Assembly (NCBI RefSeq): GCF_902459525.1
Contig: NZ_LR699166.1
Span: 2,120,501-2,184,500 of the forward strand
DNA: 64,000 bases
Direction: 5' to 3'
Source of the DNA: Sideroxydans sp. CL21
GTDB taxonomy: Bacteria; Pseudomonadota; Gammaproteobacteria; Burkholderiales; Gallionellaceae
Below the pieces are notes generated by a model. The model had not been told where the DNA came from. It made no database searches and worked only from the letters and a program-made list of their open reading frames with translations. Shown here one piece after another: positions 43,549 through 52,872 of this stretch. The position numbers were made by a program, and so were the translations under genes. Every line of letters begins with the position of its first letter. The stretch's first letter is position 1.

Positions 43549-44910
43549 TCAACGCATTTTGGCCACCGCGTCTTCCACGCGTTCCACCGCAATGATCTCC
43601 ATGCCCTCGATCTTGTGCTTGGGCGCATTCGCTTTGGGGATAATCGCGTGGGTAAAGCCGAGTTTGGCGGCCTCCTTCAGGCGCTCTTGTCCGCGTTGCA
43701 CCGGACGCACTTCCCCTGCCAATCCGACTTCCCCGAACACCACCATCTTTTCCGGCAGCGGCCTGTTGCGCAAGCTGGAAACAATGGCAAGCAATACGGC
43801 AAGGTCGGCGCCCGGTTCGGTGATCTTCACCCCGCCCACTGCATTGATGAACACGTCCTGGTCGAAACAGGCGATGCCCGCATGACGGTGCAATACGGCC
43901 AGCAGCATCGCCAGCCGGTTCTGCTCCAGGCCCAGCGACAATCGCCGCGGCGTGGGCGAATGCGAATCATCGAGCAGCGCTTGTATCTCCACCAGCAATG
44001 GGCGCGTGCCTTCCTGCGTGACCATGACGCACGAGCCTGCCACCTGTGCGCCGTGCTGGGAGAGAAAGAGTGCGGACGGGTTGCTCACTTCGCGCAGCCC
44101 CTTTTCGGTCATCGCGAACACGCCGAGTTCGTTCACAGCGCCAAACCGGTTCTTGAATGCGCGGATCAGGCGGAAGCTGGAATGAGTATCGCCCTCGAAA
44201 TACAGCACGGTATCGACGATATGTTCCAGCACTCTGGGACCTGCCAGCGCGCCTTCCTTGGTGACGTGGCCGACGAGGATGATGGTCACGCCGCTGCTCT
44301 TGGCCAAGCGCGTGAGCTGTGCCGCACATTCGCGCACCTGCGCCACCGAACCGGGGGCGGAAGTGAGTTGTTCGGAATACACGGTCTGGATGGAGTCGAT
44401 CACCACGACATCGGGTTTTTCATGCGCGACGGTGGCCTGAATCTTTTCGAGCTGGATCTCAGGCAGCAGGTGCACTTCGCGCGCATCCAGGGAGAGGCGC
44501 TTGGCGCGTAGCGCGATCTGCTGCGCCGATTCTTCACCGCTTACATACAGCACTTTCTTTGTGGCGGAGAGATGCGCCAATGCCTGCAACAAGAGAGTGG
44601 ATTTGCCGATACCCGGGTCGCCGCCGATCAAAACCACCCCGCCTTCCACCAGCCCGCCGCCCAGCACACGATCGAATTCGTCGATGCCGGTCGGCGTGCG
44701 CGAGACTTCGCTTGCCTCCACTTCCGCCAGTTGCTGCAACTTGCCCGATGCCGCCAGCGCACTGTAGCGGTTCTTGCCCGCCGCAGGCAGCGCTTCCGCC
44801 ACCGATTCCACCAGCGTGTTCCATTCACCGCAATTCGGACATTGGCCCTGCCATTTGGGGGATTGTCCGCCGCATTCGGTGCAGCTATAGACCGTTTTTA
44901 TTTTTGCCAT
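43549..44910 (-). CDS. radA: DNA repair protein RadA
   Basis: This 453-residue protein has all RadA parts: a zinc finger (CTECGGQSPKWQGQCPNCGEW split as CTECGG and CPNCGEW) at residues 10-30, the Walker A loop GGDPGIGKST near residue 97, the RadA-specific KNRFG motif, and a C-terminal Lon-like domain containing EPGADLAVLLAI and VVFGEVGLAGEVRP. RadA promotes branch migration during recombination. The ATG follows GAGGCTCAC. It diverges from the FAD-dependent dehydrogenase gene across 60 bases. Confidence 0.97.
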   Translation of the reverse strand: MAKIKTVYSCTECGGQSPKWQGQCPNCGEWNTLVESVAEALPAAGKNRYSALAASGKLQQLAEVEASEVSRTPTGIDEFDRVLGGGLVEGGVVLIGGDPGIGKSTLLLQALAHLSATKKVLYVSGEESAQQIALRAKRLSLDAREVHLLPEIQLEKIQATVAHEKPDVVVIDSIQTVYSEQLTSAPGSVAQVRECAAQLTRLAKSSGVTIILVGHVTKEGALAGPRVLEHIVDTVLYFEGDTHSSFRLIRAFKNRFGAVNELGVFAMTEKGLREVSNPSALFLSQHGAQVAGSCVMVTQEGTRPLLVEIQALLDDSHSPTPRRLSLGLEQNRLAMLLAVLHRHAGIACFDQDVFINAVGGVKITEPGADLAVLLAIVSSLRNRPLPEKMVVFGEVGLAGEVRPVQRGQERLKEAAKLGFTHAIIPKANAPKHKIEGMEIIAVERVEDAVAKMR

Positions 44911-44970
44911 GTGAGCCTCAAAATCGGAGGGTGTGAGGATAGCGCAGTTCTCATCGGGTAGAATAGCAAC

Positions 44971-46581
44971 ATGCTACGCCTGACCGAAATCAGACTCCCT
45001 CTCGAACATCCCGCAGATGCTTTATCCGCCGCCATTCTGAAGCGCTTGGGCATTACTGCTTCCGAATTGCAGAGCCATGCGATCTTCCGTCGCGGATACG
45101 ACGCGCGCAAAAGGAACGCCATCGTCCTGGTTTATACCGTGGACGTTGAGGTATCAAATGAAGCGGCGCTGCTCAAGAAGAATATCCCGCATGTCGCGAC
45201 CGCACCGGACATGAGCTACCGCGTTGTGGCACAAGCTCCGCAAGGACTGGTCGAGCGACCCGTTGTCATCGGCACCGGGCCCTGCGGCATCTTTGCCGGT
45301 TTGCTGCTGGCACAGATGGGCTTTTGCCCCATCATTCTGGAGCGCGGCAAGGAAGTGCGCGAGCGAACCAAGGACACCTGGGGCTTGTGGCGCAAAGGCA
45401 AGCTCGATCCCGAATCGAACGTGCAGTTCGGCGAAGGCGGCGCGGGAACCTTCTCCGACGGCAAGCTGCACAGCCAGATCAAGGACCCGAAGTTCTACGG
45501 GCGCAAGGTACTCACCGAGTTCGTGAAAGCCGGTGCGCCGGAAGAAATCATGTACGTGAGCAAGCCGCATATCGGCACCTTTCGCCTGGTGGGCATGGTG
45601 GAGGAGATGCGCCGCAACATGGAAGCGCTGGGGGCGGAAATACGCTTTCAGAGCCGTGTGGAGGACATCGAGATCGAGAACGGACAGGTGCGCGGCGTGG
45701 TGCTGGCGAACGGCGAACGCATCGCGACCGGTCATGTCGTGCTTGCCGTCGGACACAGCGCGCGCGACACCTTCGAGATGCTGCACAAGCGCGGTGTCTA
45801 CATGGAAGCCAAGCCTTTCTCCATCGGCTTCCGTATCGAGCATCCGCAGTCGGTCATCGACCGTGCCCGCTTCGGTTCCAATGCGGGCAACCCCTTGCTG
45901 GGCGCGGCAGATTACAAGCTGGTGCATCACGCCAGCAACGGGCGCTCGGTCTACAGTTTCTGCATGTGCCCTGGCGGCACGGTGGTCGCGGCGACCTCCG
46001 AAGAAGGCCGCGTCGTGACCAACGGCATGAGCCAGTATTCGCGCAACGAGCGCAATGCCAACAGCGGCATTGTTGTCGGCATCACACCGGAAGATTATCC
46101 GGGCGACGTTCTCGCGGGTGTCGAATTCCAGCGCAAGTGGGAAGCTCGCGCGTTCGAATTGGGCGGAAGGAACTATTGCGCACCGGGGCAACGGGTCGGC
46201 GACTTCCTCGCCGGACGGCCTTCGGAAAAACTGGGCGAAGTGGCGCCTTCCTACACCCCGGGTGTGACACCCGCCGACCTGTCCACAGCACTGCCTGACT
46301 ACGCCATCGCCGCCATCCGCGAAGCACTGCCCGCCTTTGAGAAACAGATCAAAGGCTTTGCCATGGAAGATGCAGTGCTGACCGGCGTGGAAACGCGAAC
46401 TTCCTCACCCGTTCGCGTCAGGCGCGGCGAAGATTTCCAGAGCATCAACATCAAAGGCCTGTACCCGGCAGGCGAAGGGGCGGGATATGCGGGTGGCATT
46501 CTTTCCGCCGGAGTGGACGGTATCGAAGTGGCCGAGGCGGTGGCGCTGGATATGGTTAAGAACAGGGCGAATCGGTTATAG
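44971..46581 (+). CDS. FAD-dependent dehydrogenase, COG2509-like
   Basis: This 536-residue protein resembles the uncharacterised FAD-dependent dehydrogenases of COG2509. A leader domain of about 85 residues contains FRRGYDARKRN. The Rossmann loop VIGTGPCGIFAGLLLAQMG follows near residue 93, then VQFGEGGAGTFSDGKL, a family hallmark, and a C-terminal FAD segment, GLYPAGEGAGYAGGILSAG. The substrate is unknown. A possible -10 (TAGAAT) lies just before the ATG at 44971, which would leave a very short leader. It diverges from radA. Confidence 0.9.
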   Translation: MLRLTEIRLPLEHPADALSAAILKRLGITASELQSHAIFRRGYDARKRNAIVLVYTVDVEVSNEAALLKKNIPHVATAPDMSYRVVAQAPQGLVERPVVIGTGPCGIFAGLLLAQMGFCPIILERGKEVRERTKDTWGLWRKGKLDPESNVQFGEGGAGTFSDGKLHSQIKDPKFYGRKVLTEFVKAGAPEEIMYVSKPHIGTFRLVGMVEEMRRNMEALGAEIRFQSRVEDIEIENGQVRGVVLANGERIATGHVVLAVGHSARDTFEMLHKRGVYMEAKPFSIGFRIEHPQSVIDRARFGSNAGNPLLGAADYKLVHHASNGRSVYSFCMCPGGTVVAATSEEGRVVTNGMSQYSRNERNANSGIVVGITPEDYPGDVLAGVEFQRKWEARAFELGGRNYCAPGQRVGDFLAGRPSEKLGEVAPSYTPGVTPADLSTALPDYAIAAIREALPAFEKQIKGFAMEDAVLTGVETRTSSPVRVRRGEDFQSINIKGLYPAGEGAGYAGGILSAGVDGIEVAEAVALDMVKNRANRL

Positions 46582-46650
46582 TGATGTAATGCAATACAAT
46601 ATTTCACAAGCATCAGGATTGGCAGTTCTCTTAAGCATATAAGGGGGAGT

Positions 46651-47517
46651 ATGCGTGATCTAGTCAGAATGCTTCTGCTAGTGGTTTTCACTTTGGGAAC
46701 TCCAGCAAATGCAGCAATTGCAGACCAGCCTGCCGGACAGGAACCGCTCGTTCTCGGCGTACACCCCTATTTGCCTCACGACGAAATCATCACCCGCTTT
46801 ACCCCCTTGGCGAATTACCTCGCACACGCTATCGGTCGCCCGGTTGAAGTGCGGGTTGGTCGCGACTACAAGGAACACATCAATGCCATGGGAGATGACT
46901 CTATCGACATTGCCTATATGGGGCCGGCCCCCTATGTGGAAATGGTCAACAAGTTCGGAAAGAAACCGCTGCTGGCGCGGCAGGTGATTGATGGAAATCC
47001 CTACCTGAGGGGCGAGATTGTTGTCCGGCAAGACAGTCCGTTCCGAACACTCGCCGACCTGAGAGGAAAATGCTTTTTGTTCGGCGATATCAACTCCACC
47101 ATGAGCTATATTTTGCCCCAACGCATGCTCGAACGTGCCGGCATTCCATTAAGCAAGCTTGGCAGTTACCAATCTTTGGAGGGGCACAAGAATGTCGCAC
47201 TGGCAGTACTTGCAGGCAGCTGCGACGCGGGGGCGGTCAAAAGTGAAGTGTTCCATGAATATGAACCCAGGGGCTTGCGCGCTTTGGCCGAGCTGCCCTT
47301 GGTCGCCGATCACGTATTTGTGGCCAATGGCAGGCTTTCGGCTTCCCTGGTGGCCAAGCTTCGCGATCTGTTTATGAAACTGAACGAGTCACCAGAAGGG
47401 AAAGCCATCATGACGGGGATACACCCCCAAATGACTGCTTTGGTGCCCGCCAAAGACAGTGACTACGACAAGCTGCGAGTTTTGATGAAATCAAAATTCA
47501 CATCCGGAGCACATTGA
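46651..47517 (+). CDS. PhnD-like periplasmic phosphonate/phosphite-type binding protein
   Basis: This 288-residue exported protein has a signal peptide ending in ANAA and the PhnD/PtxB layout: LGVHPYLPHDEIITRFTPLA, GRDYKEHINAMGDDSIDIAY, MGPAPYVEMV, and SYQSLEGHKNVALAVLAG with SCDAGAVKSEV. Such proteins bind phosphonates, phosphite or similar oxyanions. No ABC permease or ATPase gene is nearby. The next gene, a membrane GGDEF-EAL protein, begins three bases after the stop, so a sensor rather than transport role is inferred. AAGGGGG lies four to five bases before the ATG. Confidence 0.88.
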   Translation: MRDLVRMLLLVVFTLGTPANAAIADQPAGQEPLVLGVHPYLPHDEIITRFTPLANYLAHAIGRPVEVRVGRDYKEHINAMGDDSIDIAYMGPAPYVEMVNKFGKKPLLARQVIDGNPYLRGEIVVRQDSPFRTLADLRGKCFLFGDINSTMSYILPQRMLERAGIPLSKLGSYQSLEGHKNVALAVLAGSCDAGAVKSEVFHEYEPRGLRALAELPLVADHVFVANGRLSASLVAKLRDLFMKLNESPEGKAIMTGIHPQMTALVPAKDSDYDKLRVLMKSKFTSGAH

Positions 47518-47520
47518 GCC

Positions 47521-50310
47521 TTGATAAATCCCAAAAGATATTTTGAAAAATTGTCGTGGCTCTTCCTTTTTGCTTTTCTGGCAATGTTGTGCACTGTATC
47601 GATCGTTTTCCTGGACAATAAATTCGCTGACGACTTGAAACTTGCACGCGCATCGGCATCGCTGCAATTGCAGTTGATCTCGTCCGTTCTTTCCTCGGAG
47701 CTGAATCATGCAAACTACCAGAATATCGATACGCTGTTCAACCAATGGGCAAAGGCAAACGAGAGTATCGTCGAGCTGCGACTCGTCTCTGCCAATGGCT
47801 TCAAAATAGCGGACTACGTTCGCCCTGCGGCGGATAAACATATCCTGGAGCTGCAAGCCGACATCTCCTATTCATACCGGGAAGAAGCGTCGGTTCTGAT
47901 TCGCATGAGTCTGGATTCCGTGTATCAGAGCCAGCAAAAATTTGTGGCGCAATTTGCTGGAATATTCTTTGCCTTTTCCGTACTGGTTTCATTTCTGCTT
48001 TACTTCATCATACAAAGCGGAAAAGAAGCTTCCAAGGCCAGGCGCATCACAAGGTTGTACAACGCACTGAGTGAAATCAACCAGGCCATCGTGCGTATGG
48101 AACAGGAAGCCCAGCTATTTCCCCTGGTATGCCGCTGCGCAGTCGAATTCGGCGGCATGAGCATGGCCTTTGTCGCGCGGGTAGATGAAAAGACCAACTT
48201 GTTCTACCCGTCAGCCAGTTATGGCAACGGGTGCGACTTCCTGGATGGCATCGTCATATCGCCGCTTGCAGACGTACCGGAAGGTAACGGCCCGATTGGC
48301 ATTGCTTACCGCGAGAACAGGTCAGTCATCGTCAACGACTATCACTCCGACCCCGTCACAATGCCATGGAGGGATCGGGCTTCGGATAATGGCTGGCATT
48401 CGGCAGCAACCTTCCCGATACAGCGAAGTGGCCAACCATTTGCCGTGCTCTCGGTCTACCACGCAATGGCCGGTGCCTTTGACGAAGAAGCCATCGCATT
48501 GCTCGATGAAATGTCACGTGACATTTCCTTCTCGCTGGATAATTTTGACCGGGAAGCCCAGCGTAAAACGGCAGAAAAGTCCCTGGAGCTGGCCGCTTCC
48601 ATCTATGAAAACAGCAGTGAAGGCATGATGATTACCGATGCTGACAATTTGATCATCGCCGTCAATCCAGCTTTCACCCGGATCACCGGTTACGACCTTG
48701 GAGAGGTAGTTGGAAAAAAACCCAGCGTACTGAAATCGGGCTACCACGACACTGATTTCTTTCAGTCCATGTGGAACGAAATCAACTCCGGCGGCAAGTG
48801 GACAGGTGAAATATGGGATAGACGCAAAAACGGCGAGATTTATCCAAAATGGCTGACCATCAACACCATTTTTAGTAGCGAAGGAAAGGTGCATCACCGA
48901 ATCGCGCTGTTCACCGATATCTCCCAGAAAAAGGAGTCCGAAGAGCAGATCTGGCAACAGGCCAATTTTGATCACCTGACCGGCTTGCCAAATTCGCGCA
49001 TGTTTCACGACCGCCTGAAGCAGGAAATGAAAAAGTCCCATCGAACTGCGCTGCCGCTTGCAGTGATGTTTCTCGATCTTGACCACTTCAAGGAGGTCAA
49101 TGACACGTTGGGTCATGCCAAGGGCGATATATTGCTGAAGGAAGCGGCTCAGCGTCTTTTGGGTTGCGTGCGCGAATCCGACACTGTTGCCCGCTTTGGC
49201 GGGGATGAGTTTGTACTCATCCTGAGCGAGATTGGCGATACAGACAGCGTTGAACGAATCAACGAATGCATACTGGACAAGCTCTCGGCACCGTTCCAAC
49301 TGGGAGCAGAATCAGTCTATGTTTCTGTCAGCATCGGCGTCACGATTTATCCGTCCGACGCAACGGAAATAGAAGCACTGCTCAGGAATGCCGACCAGGC
49401 GATGTATGCAGCCAAGAATGCAGGCCGCAACCGTTACAGCTATTACACCCAAGCCATGCAGTCGGTAGCGCAAAACCGCATGAGTCTGTCCAATGATTTG
49501 CACAATGCACTGGAAGGAGGCCAGCTCAGCCTGGTATTTCAGCCTATTGTAAATCTTGAGACAGGTTTCATACGCAAAGCCGAAGCTCTGCTCCGATGGC
49601 AACATCCAACACGCGGCTTCGTCAGCCCTGCAGAGTTCATCCCCATAGCGGAACAGAGCGGACTGATCATAAAGATCGGTGACTGGGTATTCCGCCAGGC
49701 AGCACTTCTGGCAAAACACTGGCAAGCTATCGACGGAAAAGATGTGCAGATCAGCATCAACAAGTCGCCGGTTCAATTCAGAAACGACAACAATATCCAG
49801 TTAACATGGTTTGATCATTTGCATGAACTGGGACTGTCAGGAAACAGCATCGTGGTGGAAATCACCGAAGGTTTGCTAATGGAAGGCAGTGATGCCACTG
49901 TCAAAAGAAAGCTGCTTGCTTTCAGGGACAAAGGGGTGCAGGTTGCACTGGACGATTTCGGGACAGGTTACTCGTCGCTTTCTTATCTGAAGATATTCGA
50001 CATCGATTACATCAAGATCGACCAGTCTTTCGTTCGCAATCTAGCACCCGATGCGAGTGACCTGGCGCTGTGCGAAGCCATGATCATGATGGCCCACAAA
50101 CTGGGCATCAAAGTCATTGCCGAAGGCGTTGAAACTCCGGAACAACGTGACCTGCTGATTGCCGCGGGCTGTGACTTTGGACAAGGTTACCTGTTCTCCA
50201 AACCACTATCGGCAAAAGACTTTGAAAGTTTCCTGCAGAAAACCCGAACTTGTTATTCCGTGGCAAGCGGAAATATCAATGCAGGGTCTGGTTCGCTGCA
50301 ATCGCCATGA
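47521..50310 (+). CDS. Membrane GAF-PAS-GGDEF-EAL c-di-GMP protein
   Basis: This 929-residue protein uses a TTG start at 47521, since no ATG precedes the first helix. Helices at about residues 12-32 and 143-165 frame a periplasmic domain of about 110 residues. In the cytoplasm follow GAF (about 185-345), PAS (about 350-470, VNPAFTRITGYDLGEVVGK), GGDEF (about 485-650) and EAL (about 665-915). The cyclase motif is intact (FGGDEF) with an inhibitory RESD five residues before it. The esterase motif is intact (AEALLRWQHP, LDDFGTGYSSLSYLK). It could both make and break c-di-GMP. The PhnD-like gene three bases upstream may supply its ligand. Its 3' end overlaps the hslO 3' end by 35 bases. Confidence 0.92.
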   Translation: MINPKRYFEKLSWLFLFAFLAMLCTVSIVFLDNKFADDLKLARASASLQLQLISSVLSSELNHANYQNIDTLFNQWAKANESIVELRLVSANGFKIADYVRPAADKHILELQADISYSYREEASVLIRMSLDSVYQSQQKFVAQFAGIFFAFSVLVSFLLYFIIQSGKEASKARRITRLYNALSEINQAIVRMEQEAQLFPLVCRCAVEFGGMSMAFVARVDEKTNLFYPSASYGNGCDFLDGIVISPLADVPEGNGPIGIAYRENRSVIVNDYHSDPVTMPWRDRASDNGWHSAATFPIQRSGQPFAVLSVYHAMAGAFDEEAIALLDEMSRDISFSLDNFDREAQRKTAEKSLELAASIYENSSEGMMITDADNLIIAVNPAFTRITGYDLGEVVGKKPSVLKSGYHDTDFFQSMWNEINSGGKWTGEIWDRRKNGEIYPKWLTINTIFSSEGKVHHRIALFTDISQKKESEEQIWQQANFDHLTGLPNSRMFHDRLKQEMKKSHRTALPLAVMFLDLDHFKEVNDTLGHAKGDILLKEAAQRLLGCVRESDTVARFGGDEFVLILSEIGDTDSVERINECILDKLSAPFQLGAESVYVSVSIGVTIYPSDATEIEALLRNADQAMYAAKNAGRNRYSYYTQAMQSVAQNRMSLSNDLHNALEGGQLSLVFQPIVNLETGFIRKAEALLRWQHPTRGFVSPAEFIPIAEQSGLIIKIGDWVFRQAALLAKHWQAIDGKDVQISINKSPVQFRNDNNIQLTWFDHLHELGLSGNSIVVEITEGLLMEGSDATVKRKLLAFRDKGVQVALDDFGTGYSSLSYLKIFDIDYIKIDQSFVRNLAPDASDLALCEAMIMMAHKLGIKVIAEGVETPEQRDLLIAAGCDFGQGYLFSKPLSAKDFESFLQKTRTCYSVASGNINAGSGSLQSP

Positions 50311-51157
50311 TGTCGGCGAACACCGCGTCGGCATCCACCCGATCGAATACATAGCGCTGATTGCAGAACTCGCAGTGCACTTCAACGTCACCGCGCTCGG
50401 CGATTATCGATTCCACCTCGCCCCGGCCGAGCATGCGCAACATCCTTGCCACGTTCTCGCGTGAACAAGTGCAACGAAACACCACATCCTGCGCATCGAA
50501 CAACCGGATATCTTCCTCGTGATACAGAAGATGTACCAGTTCGCTTGCAGGCACATTCAGCAATTCTTCCGGCTTGAGCGTATCGGCAATTTGCGCCGCA
50601 CGCCCCCAAGCATCATCGTCCAGAGACTCGGGCTGTTCGGGCAGTTTTTGCAGCAGCATACCGGCGGCACTTTTTCCATCTGCCGCCAACCATAGGCGCG
50701 TTTCCAATTGTTCCGAGCGGGTCATGTAGTTTTGCAGTATTTCGGCAACATTTTCGCCTTCCAGCGCTACGATGCCCTGATACGCCTGATTACCGTCCTT
50801 GGGATCCAGCGTGATGACGAAACGCCCGTCGCCCACCAGTTCCTGCAGCGTACCGCGCAACAGATCGCCTTCCCACTTCGCGGTGGCGCGCACTTCCAGA
50901 TCGCCGGAGCACTCCACTACCAGCAGCTTCACCGCGCCCTTGCCATGTATCTGCAGGATCATGGAACCCTTCAATTTGAGCGTCGCAGCAAGCAATACGG
51001 CGGCAGCGCACAGCTCGCCCATCAGATCGCGCAGTACGGGCGGATAATTATGACGTTCGATCACGTTCTGCCAGACTGCGTCGAGACACACAATCTCGCC
51101 GCGTATCGGGGCATGCTCAAACAGGAATCGGCGCAGGGAATCAGATGGATTTTTCAT
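50276..51157 (-). CDS. hslO: Hsp33 redox-regulated chaperone
   Basis: This 293-residue protein is Hsp33. The N-terminal core includes RGEIVCLDAVWQNVIERHNY, and the C-terminal redox zinc site is CTC (in FRCTCSREN) with CEFC (in EVHCEFCNQRY), the CxC/CxxC pattern that releases zinc and activates the chaperone on oxidation. The ATG at 51157 is chosen; an open frame continues upstream but without conserved sequence. It overlaps the convergent GGDEF-EAL gene by 35 bases at the 3' end. Confidence 0.96.
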   Translation of the reverse strand: MKNPSDSLRRFLFEHAPIRGEIVCLDAVWQNVIERHNYPPVLRDLMGELCAAAVLLAATLKLKGSMILQIHGKGAVKLLVVECSGDLEVRATAKWEGDLLRGTLQELVGDGRFVITLDPKDGNQAYQGIVALEGENVAEILQNYMTRSEQLETRLWLAADGKSAAGMLLQKLPEQPESLDDDAWGRAAQIADTLKPEELLNVPASELVHLLYHEEDIRLFDAQDVVFRCTCSRENVARMLRMLGRGEVESIIAERGDVEVHCEFCNQRYVFDRVDADAVFADIMAIAANQTLH

Positions 51158-51199
51158 GGTCGGTGATGATAACACCGCACTGGCATTGCAAGAAATGAC

Positions 51200-51221
51200 A
51201 AGGGCAGCCCGGGCTGCCCTT
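51200..51221 (-). terminator. Perfect 22-base palindrome after the diheme cytochrome gene
   Basis: AAGGGCAGCCC followed by its exact complement GGGCTGCCCTT forms a strong stem between the diheme cytochrome stop (51246) and the hslO start (51157). On the minus strand it is followed by TGTCATTTCTT, only moderately T-rich, so it is a plausible terminator for the cytochrome operon. Confidence 0.55.
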
Positions 51222-51245
51222 TGATCACGCGAAACCGGTCTCGCG

Positions 51246-51800
51246 TCAATCCCAGTCCGGATAGTTCGGGATGGATACGGTGTCGCTATCGAATACACCC
51301 TTGTCCGCCTGGGTATGGCATGCGTTGCAATAGCTCAGCGATTTCACATCCTTGTTGCCCTTGATCATTTTTTCGGGGATGTCGTGGTGCATGCGCTTGA
51401 TATAACGCACTTCGGTAATACGCAGGGGCGTTTCGTCTTCGGTCGCCACGGTGATCTTGCGCGAACGCTTGTACCAAGACTTCTCGGCCGCATTTTCCAT
51501 CGCATAATCGTAGATAGTCTTCAGTGTGTCCTTGTCCAGCGACGCATCCTCGCCGAAATGGTTGCTCAAGGCCTGCGCGTCCAGCAATTTTGCCCAGGAC
51601 TTGCCCGGCAACAGGCCGGGCGGGTAAGCGTAGTGGCAGGAGCCGCACTCATCCGCATAAGTCTTGTTATCGACCGGCTTCACTTCCTTCTGGCGCGAGA
51701 ACGTGCCCAGCCACTGCCAGAAAGTTTCTTCAGCCATCGCCGCGCTGCTGCTCATCAACAGCACAACAGCCAACAGCGCTGCCTTGAATTTGGTGTGCAT
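51246..51800 (-). CDS. Diheme cytochrome c (DHC family)
   Basis: This 184-residue exported protein has a signal peptide ending in AMAEE and two heme sites: CGSCHYAYPPGLLPG near residue 52 and CNACHTQADKG near residue 160. The context YADECGSCHYAYPPGLLP marks the DHC family, which in Rhodobacter and Shewanella is encoded with SHP and a membrane cytochrome b and donates electrons to SHP. I choose the ATG at 51800, six bases after GGAGAG; the ATG at 51806 touches that site. It follows the SHP-like gene by 17 bases. Confidence 0.92.
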   Translation of the reverse strand: MHTKFKAALLAVVLLMSSSAAMAEETFWQWLGTFSRQKEVKPVDNKTYADECGSCHYAYPPGLLPGKSWAKLLDAQALSNHFGEDASLDKDTLKTIYDYAMENAAEKSWYKRSRKITVATEDETPLRITEVRYIKRMHHDIPEKMIKGNKDVKSLSYCNACHTQADKGVFDSDTVSIPNYPDWD

Positions 51801-51817
51801 TATCATCTCTCCGATCC

Positions 51818-52222
51818 TTACTTGCTCAACAGGAATTTAAGGATATCGCCCTTTTCCTGTGCGGTGCATTCACGTCCCCAAGCGTCATTGCAATTGCGCT
51901 TGAACCATTTTTCGATCTTCTTTGCATCGGTGAAGCGCTCCGGATTGGCGCTGGGCGCCATCGGGTCAATGACCTTGCCGGTCTTGTGATGCTTGCCGGG
52001 CTTGCTCAGGTCATCGCCGTGGCAAATAGTGCAATTCATGGCCTTGCCGTCCTCCACTTTGCCCTCTTTGGTCCAGTCTTTTTTGCCATGTTCGGCGTCA
52101 AAGCCGGTCGCTCCTTCTGTCTTGTAGCGCGCAAACAATTCGTCGGTGGCCGGCGTCGCCGATGCGGCGGAAGCCATGAACAATGCACCAATCAATGCCA
52201 TCAGTATGTACAGTTTTTTCAT
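51818..52222 (-). CDS. Sphaeroides-heme-protein-like cytochrome c (DUF1924)
   Basis: This 134-residue exported cytochrome has a signal peptide ending in ASAT, one heme site (MNCTICHGDDL), and the C-terminal segment FKRNCNDAWGRECTAQEKG. That Asn/Cys-containing segment fits the SHP family, in which the heme is bound by His and a displaceable Asn and a disulfide lies near the ligand. SHP proteins bind oxygen, nitric oxide or hydroxylamine in the reduced form. It sits between the unknown membrane protein gene and the diheme cytochrome gene. Confidence 0.9.
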   Translation of the reverse strand: MKKLYILMALIGALFMASAASATPATDELFARYKTEGATGFDAEHGKKDWTKEGKVEDGKAMNCTICHGDDLSKPGKHHKTGKVIDPMAPSANPERFTDAKKIEKWFKRNCNDAWGRECTAQEKGDILKFLLSK

Positions 52223-52235
52223 TATTATCTCTCCG

Positions 52236-52862
52236 TTACCAGGTAATCTTGATCGCAGTCAACATGCCCAATGCCCCCAGCTCGGCGATACCCGCATGGC
52301 TGACCGGCACGGCTGAGTTCTTCGATTTGTTCACGGCATAGGCCATCAAGGCAGCGCCTGTCACGCCCAGCAATATGTGCAGGTTATCGGGGTCCGTGAT
52401 GCCGTCTGACAACTTAAAGTCATCCCAATGCACGATCAAACCCGTGGCAATTGCCGCCGCTGCCATGGCGACCGTGGCTTCAGCCAGATGGGCATGCGTA
52501 CCGTTGGTCTGGCGCGGCTGATTCGCCACGGCCGCACAGTTGTTCTCGCACCCGCTATCCGGAGCAGTCGCAGCCGTCAAGGCCGCCATTACGATGGTTC
52601 CCAGTCCGAGATACTGGTGTACCTTGCTGCCTGTGATCAACGGAGGTTCGAATGGCGCTGCTTTCATGCCCGGCAACGCGCTATCCGGCTTCTTAACCAG
52701 CACTTCGGGGTCGTCTGATGCTGCCAGCTTGAACGACTCATAGTCCTTGACGTAAGCACTGGATGCCAGCGGCAGATCGGTTGCAGTTTCCTGCGCAAAC
52801 GCCGTTCCGGATTGCACAGCCAAACACAGCACGGCGGCGATCATGAACTGGATGCCCTTCAT
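52236..52862 (-). CDS. Unrecognised four-helix membrane protein of the SHP cluster
   Basis: This 208-residue protein has a signal-like start (LCLAVQSGTAFAQ), a periplasmic stretch of about 55 residues, then four hydrophobic helices (about 82-100, 125-146, 161-178, 189-205). Histidines sit at helix ends: His82, His123, His125, His145, His162 and His189. A loop between helices one and two holds a cysteine pair (CENNC, 105-109). The helix-end histidines recall b-heme ligands of cytochrome b561-type proteins, but I recognise no family and heme binding is inference. It lies 10 bases after the cytochrome b gene and 13 before the SHP gene, so it is part of that redox unit. Confidence 0.75.
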   Translation of the reverse strand: MKGIQFMIAAVLCLAVQSGTAFAQETATDLPLASSAYVKDYESFKLAASDDPEVLVKKPDSALPGMKAAPFEPPLITGSKVHQYLGLGTIVMAALTAATAPDSGCENNCAAVANQPRQTNGTHAHLAEATVAMAAAAIATGLIVHWDDFKLSDGITDPDNLHILLGVTGAALMAYAVNKSKNSAVPVSHAGIAELGALGMLTAIKITW

Positions 52863-52872
52863 TTAATTCTCC

